This document shows positions 12,574 to 24,500 of a DNA stretch of 64,000 bases, piece after piece. The DNA comes from Oryzias latipes. Lineage: Eukaryota > Chordata > Actinopteri > Beloniformes > Adrianichthyidae. The stretch covers positions 21,484,184-21,548,183 of the forward strand of contig NC_019867.2 of the NCBI RefSeq assembly GCF_002234675.1, written 5' to 3'. The position numbers and the translations under genes are program-made. The notes beneath the pieces are model-generated. The model was not told the DNA's origin. It worked only from the letters and a program-made list of their open reading frames with translations, and ran no database searches. Position 1 is the first letter of the stretch, and every line of letters starts with the position of its first letter.

Positions 12574-15500
12574 AAACGCCCCTCTCACCCTTCCGCGGGT
12601 GGTTTCTCACCCAAGTTCGGGTCCTCTACCAGAGGCCTGGGAGCTTGAGGGTCCTGCGCAGTATCTTAGCTGTTCCTAGCACTGCTCTTTTCTGGACTAA
12701 GAGCTCTGAGGTCTTTCCAGGGATCTGTTGTAGCCACTCCTCCAGCTTGGGGGTTACTGCCCTGAGTACTCCAATTACCAGGGGCACCACTGTCACCTTC
12801 ACTTTCCATGCTTTGTCCAGTTCTTCTCTGAGTCCCTGGTATTTCTCCATGCTCCTTCTTCCTGATGTTCCCATCGCTTGGCACTGCCACATCCACCACA
12901 ACGGTTTTCCTCTGTTCTTTATCCACCACTACAATGTCTGGTTGGTTCGCTATTAACATCCTATCAGTCTGGATGTCCCACAGGATCTTTGCTCTCTCAT
13001 TCTCTACCACTTTTGGAGGTTTTTGAGGTTTCCAGTCCATATTCTTCACACATGTTTCTGTATATTATTCCAGCCACTTGATTGTGGCGCTCCATGTATG
13101 CTTTCCCTGCCAGCATCTTACACCCTGCAGTTATGTGCTGGATTGTTTCAGGCGCCTCTTTGCACAGCCTACACCTTGGGTCTTGTCTGGTGGGGTAGAT
13201 CTGAGCGTCTATCGCTCTTGTGCTCAGGGCTTGTTCCTGAGCTGCCAGGATGAGTGCTTCAGTGCCGTCCTATAGGCCAGCCCTTTCTAGCCATTGGTAG
13301 GACTTCTTGATATCAGCCACTTCAGTTATGGTCCGGTGGTACATCCCATGCAGGGGTTTGTCCTCCCATGAGGTTCTGTCCTCCAGCACTGTATCCTCTG
13401 CTCTCCATTGCCTGAGACATTCACTGAGCACACTGTCAGTTGGGGCCTTGAGCTTGATGTATTTATGCATCTTGGATGTTTTATCCAGGATAGTGGCTTC
13501 AACGCTCACTAGTCCTTGGGCTCCTTCCTTGCGGCTAGCATACAGTCTCAGGGTGCCTGATTTGGGATGGAACCCTCCATGTATGGTGAGGTGCTTTCAT
13601 GTCTTAACACCCGTGGACTGTATCTCTTCCTTTGGCCATCTTATTATTCCTGCAGGGTATCTGATAACTGGCAGTGTGTAGCTGTTTATTGCCTGGGTCT
13701 TGTTCTTGCCATTGAGCAGGTATAGTCTGGGTGAAATATAAGACTGTTTAAACACTTCTTATTAGTAAAGTTCAAGTTGATTTTTTTTCCATTATTGTTA
13801 ACAAATGTGCTTTCTTAATTTAAGATATATTTTCAATTTTTTTTACTAAGATCTAAAGGGTTTTTGTGTCAATGATATTACTTGAAAATTTGGCTATTGT
13901 AACAACAAACACAAAAGTGCATAAGACGCACAAAGCTACCTGGGAAACCCAAGATGGCTACAATGACTTGTCCCAGGTGGCTTAGGGTTATGAAACACCA
14001 AAAACAGATTGTGGGAAAGAGGTCACTTCAGAAAACCTTCGATAACTTTTTCATCACCACACCTACTGTTATGACATCCGTGCACATCAAGAAGGTACTA
14101 GTAATGCTCACAAAATCCTTTAAAGACCCACTCTGATGAAAATAGTCTTTTTTTGGGTTTTTAAAATGTTCTTGTGGCATTTTTCTGATGATGCAGGATA
14201 TATTTATCAAACAAAAATAAGCTAAAAAATGCAATTTCTGAGTCTTTATTTAAATTTTTGTGAATTAGGAGCAGATGAAAATTGATGTTTGAAAAAGAGC
14301 GTATTTGTGAAAATGCAATGGGTGGGCCACAAACTCCCTGCTCCAAGCTCTCAGCAATGGGAATGAGAAGGGGGCGGGGTAGCTCCACTCCAGCATTCCT
14401 GTCTTTCTTTCATAATATACCCATATTTTCTTTTTTTTGGTTTATTTTCTTATTTTGCAAAGTGTCCTGCTTTCTAAAGACTTATTCATGTTGAAATCAT
14501 GCATGTCAGAAGCAAAGTATAGGTCAAAGCATAATTTAATCAGTAAAGAGTTCAAAGGGCTTGTTCTCATTTCTGCAGGATGAAGAGTTGGCTAACACTC
14601 CCAACGAAAACAAGATTCTTTATAATTTGAAAGAATCTGAAGAGCAGCTCAAGGATGACTGCACATCATCTGAAAAAGAGACAAGCAACCCCTCCCAGAA
14701 TGGTGGTCCTGCTGGTGAATTACACACTTTGCGAGCATTTGTGTTTGATATAGAGAGGCACATTGTGACAATGTCAGAGAAGAACTCTGCAAGCATGGCA
14801 AAGAATTTTTCCAGGAATCCTTCATTCAAGAGAGAAACTATGGATGGAGCACTGCCCCCCTTTGCTTTCAAAGAACCTGCATCCCCATCCAGTCCTCTTC
14901 GTGTGGTGCCTGCTTTTGACACAGTCCAGGCGATTGAAGAGAAAAGGGCAGTTAGTGAGAGCGTCCCATCAGCTCAATGGGAAGATAAGGCCATGACACT
15001 CCGCTACAGCCGTTCGGACATGAGCAGACCGGGGGTCGAATGGATGGATCAGCCGCAAATACAGCCCCCTGTAGAAGTGATGCCAGTGCCGCGGTTTTTG
15101 AGAGTAGGAGCTTTACCAAAGTGGACAATGGCTGATCTCAACCAAGACCTGAGTTTGGAGAAAGGGACAGAAAAGGAATTTCAAAGGGATTCGCCAGTGG
15201 ATAAAGAAGGTGATAGACAGAGATGGGCAGAAGAGGAAGAAGGTGCTGCTGCACATAATTATTTAACAAGGGAGAAAGAAGAACACCTGAAACCAAGGGC
15301 AACTTACTTTGCTTTGACTGGACAAATGCAGGAGCCTAGTTCTCCCAAAGATGCAGGAACAAGCTTTGGAGAAATGACTGTGCCTTCTGATTATTTCCCT
15401 GTAAGGTCAGCTCTGGTGGGCTCACAAGGTAAAATTATTTCCGTCAAGAGGAATGTGTCTTTAGAGGAAGCCTTAGAGAGGAGTGCTTCTTCTCTGCAAC

Positions 15501-18500
15501 AGCTTGAAGCAATGATGAGAAGGCAGTTGTCTCCCATGGACACCACATCACACACAGACAAACAGACCAAAGAAAAAATAATAGAAGTTGTGGAGAAAAC
15601 AGAGCAACAAATCGAGAAAGAAAACCAAGAAACAGAAATACAAAATCTACAAGAACGTGTGAGGGAGCCGGCCTATCAGGCGCAAAGACAACTGGAGGAG
15701 GAGAAGAAAAGAAGTTTGGAGAGAATTATAGAACTAGAAAGACAAGAGCTTTTAGAGATTAAAAAACCCAAGCTAAAAGAGAAGGAAAGATCACAGCTTC
15801 ATGAGCTAGAGAGACCGAAACAAAAAGAGAACATCAAAGAGGCAGAAAAAATAAAGATGACGGATCAAGAAATGGTAAAAGACCTTGAAAAACAAAGGGA
15901 AACTGAGAGAGAAAGGCAGAAACAGAAGCAGCAGGAAAGGAAAAATGAGATTCAGCAAGAGCAAGAAAGACGAGACCTAGAAAGGCAAAGGGAAAAGAGA
16001 GAAAAGTTGCTGGGAAAGGAGAGACAGAGGAAAAGGGATGAAGCGAGGCAAAGAGAGTTGGACAAGGAGCAACAGCTCCTTGAAATGCAAAAGCAGAAAC
16101 AGAAAATGAAAGAAACGGAGAAAAAAGAGCTGGAGAGGCAACAGTTAGAACTGCAGAAAGAGAGGGAGAATCAGTGGCTTGTTGAAGAGGCAGAAAAAAT
16201 CAAACTGGTGGCATTGGAAAAAGAATGGATGAGATTTAAACAGCTGGAAAAAGAGAGGGCAAGGCAAAAAGAACTAGAGCATCAGAGAGAAGTTGAAAGA
16301 GAAACGCAAAAAGAGATGCAGAGAAAGAGGTGGCTGGAAATTGAAAACCTCAGGCAGAGGGAGGAAAAAGAACGACAGTGGCAGTTGGAGAAAGAAAAAG
16401 AAGAGTTGGGAATTGAAAGGGCAAGGCAAAAAGAACTAGAGCAAGAAAGAGAGCTGGCAAAGGAGAGACAGAGTAAAAGGGATGAAGAGAGGCAAAGAGA
16501 GTTGGACAAGGAGCAGCAACACCTTGAAATGCAAAAGCAGAAACAGAAAATGGAAGAAACAGAGAAAAAAGAGCTGGAGAGGCAACCGTTAGAACTGCAG
16601 AAAGAGAGGGAGAATCAGTGGCTTGTTGAAGAGGCAGAAAAAATCAAACTGGTGGCATTGGAAAAAGAATGGATGAGATTTAGAGAGCTGGAAAAAGAGA
16701 GGGCAAGGCAAAAAGAACTAGAGCATCAGAGAGAAGTTGAAAGGGAAAATCAAAAAGAGATGCAGAGAAAGAGGTGGCTGGAAATTGAAAAGCTAAGGCA
16801 GAGGGATGAAAAAGAACGACAGTGGCATTTGGAGAAAGAAAAAGAAGAGCTGGAAAGACTGAGAGAAATTGAAAGGGAAAAATTACAGGAGCAAAAGAGA
16901 GAGCAGGCAAAAGAGAGGCAAAGGGATGAAGAAAGGCAAAGAGAGTTGGACAGGGAAAGGCTGCAACTGGAAATGCAACAGGAAAAACACAAAAAAGAGG
17001 AAGAAAAAAGGGAGCTGGAAAGGCAACAGCTTGAACTGCAAAAACAAAAGCAAAGAGAGTTGGAGAGGCAGCTGCTTGCTGAAGAGGCTGAACAATTAAG
17101 AAAGGTTGCACAAGAACAAGAACTTTTAAAACTAAAAGAGCTTGAAAAAGAAAGGCAAAAACAGTTGGACAGGGAAAGGCTGCAACTGGAAATGCAACAG
17201 AAAAATCACAAAAAAGAGGTAGAAAAAAGGGAGCTGGAAAGGCAACAGCTGGAACTGCAAAAACAAAAGCAAAAAGAGTTGGAGAGGCAGCTGCTTGCTG
17301 AAGAGGCTGAACAATTAAGACAGGTTGCACTAGAACAAGAACTTTTAAAACTAAAAGAGCTTGAAAAAGAACGGGAAAAACAAAGTGAAATTGAGCTTCA
17401 GAAAGAGGTGACAAGACAAAAGCTGAGAAAGCGGGAGAATCAGCTAGATTTAGATGAGCACGAATTTGAAAGCCAAAAGTTGAGCAAACAAGAATTAAAA
17501 GAGAAGATGGAAAAAGAAGAAGCTGAAAAAATAAGACAAGTTGCCAAACAGCAAGAGGTGGAAAGACGGCGACTCAGAGAAAAGCAGCGGAAGGATGAGG
17601 AGCGACTAAAATTGGAATCATCAGCCATGAGGCCGAGGGTGCTGGATTTGGACTCGGTGCTCAGAGATGAGTTGTTGCATAAAGCCTCTTCCCATCACGG
17701 GGACCCCTCCATGCGCTGGAGGGAGCCACACAAGCCTGCTATTCTCGACATAGACTCTCCTAAACCTGAAGCACAACCCTCCCCAAACAAAGACTTGTTT
17801 CCAGTGTCTGATATTCAGGAACTTGATGCTGCATTCGGGTTTAAGTCAAATTCTGTGCCCGAAAGAGATTTAAACTGGAAAGTACCACCGCAGGCTACTG
17901 CTGTATGGACAATGTCTCCTCAGGATCCATGGGAGCTACAGCCTGTAGAGGTGACAGTAGACAAACCTGTGGTTGAACTCAGAAAGTCAATCTGCGCCAT
18001 CAGCCCCACACAGGTGTTCTGCAAACAAGACGAACAACACCAAAATCGACAGAATGACTGGCCCGCTTTTCTGAATGAGCGTTTTCACACCAGCCCTCTT
18101 TCCGGGGCAGAAGAAAAAATTAGGAATTCTCTTGGAGCCTTTTCTGCCAGCCCTCGGGGAGAAGAGATTTGGATTCCTAGAGAATCACAAAGCAGAAGCC
18201 CCAGGAGATCGCAGGGATCTCAGGTGAGAGAAAAAAGGGACACACATTACTAAGGAAATGCTTCTCTTTCAAATGTCAAATAAGGAGAACAAATTTCACA
18301 CACCTAGGTGCTGATGGGACTTTAACTATGACTTTAGTTTTCACGGTTAACTGTTATAATTACCGTAAATTCCGGACTACAAAGCGCACCCGATTACAAG
18401 CCGCACCCACCCTTTTTGACGTGTTTAATTAGTTTTATACATACACAAGCCGCGTCAGAGTACAAGCCGCGCATGTGTTAGGCGATATAGTCATCCTGAC

Positions 18501-21500
18501 AGATCACGGCCAGCATCCCAGAGTGAGTGCAATTCATTAGCACATTGTGGGTGGTGCCAGCTTTGCCTCTGGCTCATGTATTTGAGTGGATCGACATCTG
18601 TCAAACAGCATGGACCTCTATTCTGTTCACAAGTTCCTCAGTTATGGTGTTTTTATTTCATTTTTTTTTTTACTTATTGACAATCTAGGTATCATACATA
18701 AAATTACAAACAGTAACCATATAATCAACATTACATCCCTCAGTTATGATGAGGAAATTTACATCCGCGATTCCACATTTCCCATGAGTCTTAGGGGCTA
18801 AAGGCGGGGCCAATGCCCGGCTCGCCATTCTGTTGTACGTGTTTAAGAATGAGCAAGTATCAGCAGTGCATGGAGGGGTGAACGGGAAAAGCTCTCCTTC
18901 CGCTTGTGTCGCGGCAGCGTTATGGGAGTAACAGGGCTGGTTAAAAAACACACCGGTAAAATACAGCAGCGGCGACTGAAAAGCGCGCGCCTCAGCGTGA
19001 TACGCGCGCCTCAGTGCGGCGCGTGCGTCAGAATTCAGAAGCCTCTGCACTCCGCGGACGCCTCTGCGCTCCGCTCCCGCCCCGCGCGCTCCTTGTCTCC
19101 CCTTCCTATCTACTCCGACACCTCTGGCCAGGGCGGCTTCAAGGAGGAGCACTTCGTCCCCGTTGCGCCGGTGGATGGAGCAAATCGTTTCTGTGCAAAG
19201 CAATTGGACTTAATACTGTACGTTTTGTGTATGAGGGGCGGGTGCGTTGTTACGTGTGGGAGCCTTCAGACTGCCATCGGCCCCGCAGCTCTATAAGAGC
19301 AGCAGGAGGAGAAGATGTCTCCAGCTCACAAGGAGGCTGTGAGCTTTTCAAAGCAAAATTCCGCTTTTACGGTTTCCTTACAAACCGTAAATGGAGTGTA
19401 AATTCACTCCATGCGCTGTTCTCTCCGTCACGCAGCAAACCGGCTTTTCCAAACCCGTTGGTGTCGGTGGACTTTTTTACGCTGCTTTTAACGATTGCTT
19501 TTAACTTGAAAGCTTCATCATATTGTAGTGGCGATCACGTGCACGTTGGGTCTAATGGCACCAAAGGATTCTGGGATGCGGCCGGGCATGCGTGTTTCAT
19601 TTTGTTGAACCATGACTGAAGTGTCTAAGACCTGAAGTCAGTCCATGCTGTTTGGCTGCTTAGAGGTGTGTTGAATATAAATGCCTTGTGCTTGGTGTTA
19701 GATAAGGAATTCAAACTATTCACTGAGTTTGAAAGTACGTACATGGCTGCCGCTAATTAAATCCATAAATTAGCCGCGTCACTGAATAAGCCGCAGGGCT
19801 GTAAGCGCAGGAAAAAAGTAGCGGCTTGTAGTCCGGAAATTACGGTATATAACTTAGTTATTTATTTTTAAAACACCTGTCCCAAATGGAAGCAAGGCCA
19901 AATATTATGAATAAAAGTGGAGCAAAACAGTCAAATAAAAACTTTTCTATTAAAGCTTTGAGTGTCTTTTGACCGTAATAAAAATGAATCAGCAATTTCT
20001 ACAGTCATCCATAAAATACAGGTTAGCCCAAAATTCAAAACATGTGTATGGACTTTGAAGATTTCAATTTCCAGGTTCATTGAAGGCTAAATGGTTGCAG
20101 GTAGCTAAGACTGAGGAGAAAAAAATAAAAGCACTTAAAAACAGGAATTAATAATTAATTTAGCTTAACTGTATATGAAATTTTCTTTTTTTTAAATGAC
20201 TTTTGTTTGTTTGTATAAAATCAAATATTGACCATCTGCTTTTGTTGGCAGTCCAGACTATAGCTATTCAGGCACACCTGAACAGGGTTGTGCCTAAACC
20301 TCAACCACTGGCAGCCAGACCCAGAGAATCCCATCTCTTTCTGAAGTTGATTTGTTTCCAAATCTTTATCATCTGAAGTATAAAGAGCAGGCGGTAATTC
20401 ATTCATTAAAAAATCAATTCATTAAAAAGATCATTTGAGACCTCAAGTAAAGCAGTCTTTGGAGAATGCTTTTTACAAATCTGTGTTTGATGTTTTACAT
20501 ATTATACATCTATTTTCTTTTTGAAAGGAGCTGAATAGGATGCGTTCCAGAAGTATGTCGCGAAAATCTGCACGCTCAAACAGCTCAGTGGAGGAAAGTC
20601 TCTCCAGGATGAGAAGTCGCAGTGCTAACAGAGAGCACGAAAGCCATAGCTGGGTAAGTAAAGCGAAGAGAGATGAATAACAAACTGCTGCTCCTGCTGA
20701 TGTTAGAAACATTTAAATTCAGATTGTATACCCCAATATCACCGGGCTTTGTAAAGTTATCAAATGAATAAGAATACAAAGGTGCCCTTTTGAGTTTGAG
20801 ATGTATCTACAAATATAAAAACTTCATCCATGACTTTATTTCAATACTTAACACTAAATATTACTTTTACCAATTTACAGTAAACATCATTTTACATCAA
20901 AATAAAGGGATAAAGTAATTTAGACAATTTAGTATTCAAACATTGAAATCTTCTATTTTTGAATTTGTCTTCAGAAAACACTAAACGCCTCTTTACTCTA
21001 TGATAATAGTCAATATTTTATGCGGCCACCGTGGTCTTTCCATAACTTAGTGCGAAAGGCACTCGCACTGCTTCTACTCCGGTCCAGCCTCTCTGGCGCT
21101 CCATTTGTTGTCTCCAAACTTTGGCCAGACGCCGGCGTGAACAGAGAAATTTTTTGTGGAGTTGGGGCTAATTAAACAACCTCATCCGGAAATCATAAGA
21201 GCGAGTGTGAGGTACATCCAGTACGTTTTTTAAAAATAAAACATATTTTCTGCTGTATTTGCTGTTTTCACCTTGGTGAAAACCCATTACTTCATTTCCG
21301 CTGACCCAGGATTACAAACTTTGTGGTAGAGCATCAAATCGGTAATTTCACACTATGGATGATCAGAGGCTGATCACAGAGGTCCAGAACCAACCCATCG
21401 TTTATGACACTGCATGTTTTTTTATAAGGATAGCAACGAAAAGGACAGAGCCTGGGCTGCAGCAGGACTGCAGCAATCCGTAGCCAATACGAGTCATCTA

Positions 21501-24500
21501 CAGTAACTAGACCAGACCCGGACTCGATGCAGTGTGAGCCCAGGGTCAGGGTGTATTCAGACTGGACACATTTGGTTCGCTTAAAGTGAACCAGTGTTCG
21601 TTTCCTCCGGAGTCCAGAACAAATTTTCAGTTTGAAACACCCAAGTGGACCCTGGTCCAGGACCACGAACCGCTCTCTGAACCAACTTTCGATGTGGTCT
21701 CTATTCATTTCCAATGGGACTGAGCTTCGGTTCACTCTGAGAAATTTAAATTCTAGGGGTGGTACAGTGGAAGGGCGGTCGACCTCCGATCAGAATATTG
21801 CGGGCTCAATTCCTGCCTTGCCAGCCCATGTGTCGAAGAGTCCTTGGGCAAGACACTGAAGCTGGTAAAACCACCACCTTGCCTCTTGTGGAAGGTTGGT
21901 GCCAGTGTGGGTGGATGGGTCTGTGACTGAAAAGCGCTTTGGGTAGAAAAGCGCTATATAAGTACACAACATTTACCATTTTCCATAAAGTCTGAATATA
22001 ATCTGTTCCCGGAGCGGAACAACTGGACCAAAACGGTCATCTTGTAAAGGGGTAAGACAAATGGGGATAAATATCGAAAAAGAAAAGTAATATAAGGTAA
22101 ATATAGGAATAAATAAACAAAACTAAATTAAAATGACTAAATAAAAATGCAACAGTTGTTCCGGTGTGACAGTTTCTGTGGTTTTGTTCTGTGTTCTTGA
22201 GTGGTCAGGAGTTTATTAGAGTGACGGCTCGGGGGAAGAAGCTGTCTTTGTGGGGAGTGGTCCTAAAGCGCCGCCCTGATGGGAGGAGGCTGAAAAGGCA
22301 GTGTCCGGGATAAGAGGGTTTTTTTGTGATTCTGCCAGCCCGCTTCCTGACCCTGGATCGGTACAGGTCCTGAATGGAGGGAAGGCTGGAACCAATAATC
22401 CTCTCAGCGGATCTGATGGTTCTCTGCAATATGTTCCTGTTGTGTGTACTTGCTGATCCAAACAAGACCGTGATGGATGTGGTCAGGACAGATTGGATTA
22501 TTGCAGTGTAGAAGATGGTCAGCAGCTCCTGAGGCTGGTTGAACTTCTTGAGTTGTTGCAGGAAGTGCAACCTCTGCTGAGCCTTTTTCCGAAGTTTAGT
22601 GAGAGGTCCACTTAAGGTCCCGTGAGATGGTGGACCCTTGGAACCTGTTTGAGTCTGTTGAGGGGACAGTGCTGTGGAGATTTGTGAGTTGTGGGGTGGG
22701 GGGGTCCTCCTGAAGTCATCTCCCCCGTTTTAAGTGGGTTCTACTCCAGGTGGTTCCGGCTAGCCGCTCCACTTCTCTGTATGCAGCCTCTCACCGTCCC
22801 GGATGAGCCCAATGACTGTGGTGTCGTCTGCAAACTTCAAGAGTTTCACGCAGGGGGCAACAGTCGTTTGTGTAGAGGGAGAAAACCAGAGAGGGGGGAC
22901 AACACAGCCCTGGGGGTGTTAAGGTTCCGGGTCCTGGATGTGAAGTGTCCCAGTCTCACCTGCTGCCTCCTGTCAGTGAGGAAACTGGTGATCCACTGAA
23001 AGGTAGGGAGAGTCACAGTGAGCTGGGACAGTTTGTGGTGGAAGAGCTCTGGGACGATGGTATTAAATGCAGAGCTAAAGTCCACCAATAGGTCATCAAA
23101 CTGAAAACAAAAGTCCAACTGCTGATGTTTATTTTAACAGCTTAAATGCTTAATGCTAAAATGCTTTTTACATGCTTTTCTGTGTCTCGATAGGCAGCAC
23201 ATGCGGAGCGCTGCTGTGATGTCAACCCCCAAAAGCCATTTTGTAGTTTCCTTAATGGAATCCCTTAAAAAACAATGCTATCATACCACAATGATGAGAC
23301 ACAACAACTCCTTGAAATGTAGTGAGAGGAATGCAGGCTCATTAAAACAACTTTTAAAGATAAAGACATTGCTTTTCACTGTTTTCCTGACAATCTATGT
23401 GCCATAAACACTTAGTAGCATACCTTCTTACCCGACATCTCCTCAGCATTGCAGTTGCTTGCATCCACTGAGTTAAAGCACACACTACATGTCTCCTTGC
23501 AGGACCGCCTTGCAGCTTGCCTATGCCGTACCAAAGTAATAGATAAAAAGTTTTGTTCCAGACATTCAACAGTTAAACTTATTAAACTTAAGTCGAATTT
23601 TAATAAGTTAGCAGTCCCTATAATAATTGTAAAGCGCAACACGTCTGTCTTTCTCTTGTTTTTTTGACTTCGTTGTTCCTGGCCAATGAGTGAAGAGATC
23701 TTTAGTCACATGGTTTTGTTTGCAAGCTTTGATCCCTAACAGAAGGGCCTGCTTGATGCCAGTCTGAATGCAGACCAAACACAAGGTTCGGGACTCGATG
23801 CGGAACAAATTAAGTGGATAACAAATGATTTTTCCAGTCTGAATACACCCTTAAACTAGCTTCTTTTATCAAGCAGTATAACTTTTGAAGGCTTTACTTA
23901 ACCAAATGTCACAAACTTTATCACAAAATTATTTTGCGATTCTAGTATTTTTATTTTAGTCTCTCTATTCTGAAAAACAATGAAGCTAAATAAAAGCTAG
24001 TTGCTGTTTAGCCTCAGTAATGAAAGACTTTCAGGGGCTGATTACTTTATTTTCACCTGTTTTACATCTTAGACTTTAGACAAAAGTTATAAAACTCCTC
24101 CAGTTAGAGATACTCAGGATTAGATAAGAAAACTATTAAATAGTATTTGTTTCTTTACTTTTTCCCCTGATTTTTAACAGAAGATTTATGTTTCTCCTGT
24201 ACCTGTTATACCTGCTTTTCCTTTAAACCTGTTGCTGGCAGTTATTTTTCTTAGATTTCTATATGAGATAAAAACAAATGCAACTCCAGATCTACTATTC
24301 ATTAGTTCTGTTTACACACATGCATTTAGGTCAAGGGTGCTCTTTTGATCATTTGTACTGGGTAAGGTTTACTCTGCTCTTAGTCATTGATACAGTAATT
24401 GTGAGCTGGCTTTGGAAGCAGGGATTCTGCTGTGCTGTGTAAAGGCAGGGCTGCTACTGAAGTTCGGGTCAGTACACGATCAACAGCTTCATCTAGAGGC

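Larger units (their letters stand above)
21547..23852. mobile_element. hAT-like element with inserted SINE and LINE
   Basis: Terminal inverted repeats of about 19 bases (CAGGGTGTATTCAGACTGGA on the left, its complement ending ...ACCCTT on the right) bound this segment. A tRNA-SINE (about 21754-21980) and a LINE fragment (about 22190-23110) sit inside it. No clean 8-base target duplication was found. Parts of its ends recur inverted at 27830-28665, supporting a repeat family. Confidence 0.6.

Noticed and set aside
14561-14578. Extension of the large kiaa1671 exon upstream to a TTG at 14561
   Set aside because: The TTTCTGCAG acceptor places the exon start at 14579, and the phase agrees with the previous exon; there is no ATG here.
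14836-14856. RETMDG in kiaa1671 as a tankyrase-binding motif (R-x-x-x-x-G), tempting because of the TNKS1BP1 relationship
   Set aside because: Met at position four is not one of the residues usually accepted there, and a single match in about 1960 residues is expected by chance.
16680-17414. Long minus-strand frame (244 codons) opposite the coiled-coil exon
   Set aside because: It is the antisense shadow of GAA/AAG-rich codons (giving Phe/Leu/Ser/Pro runs) and tracks the sense repeats exactly; no independent coding signal.
18904-19619. Overlapping + strand frames of 130 and 201 codons in the GC-rich core of the 18.4 kb element
   Set aside because: They reflect stop-poor CpG-rich sequence inside a transposon; composition is Arg/Ser/Pro-rich and no domain is recognisable.
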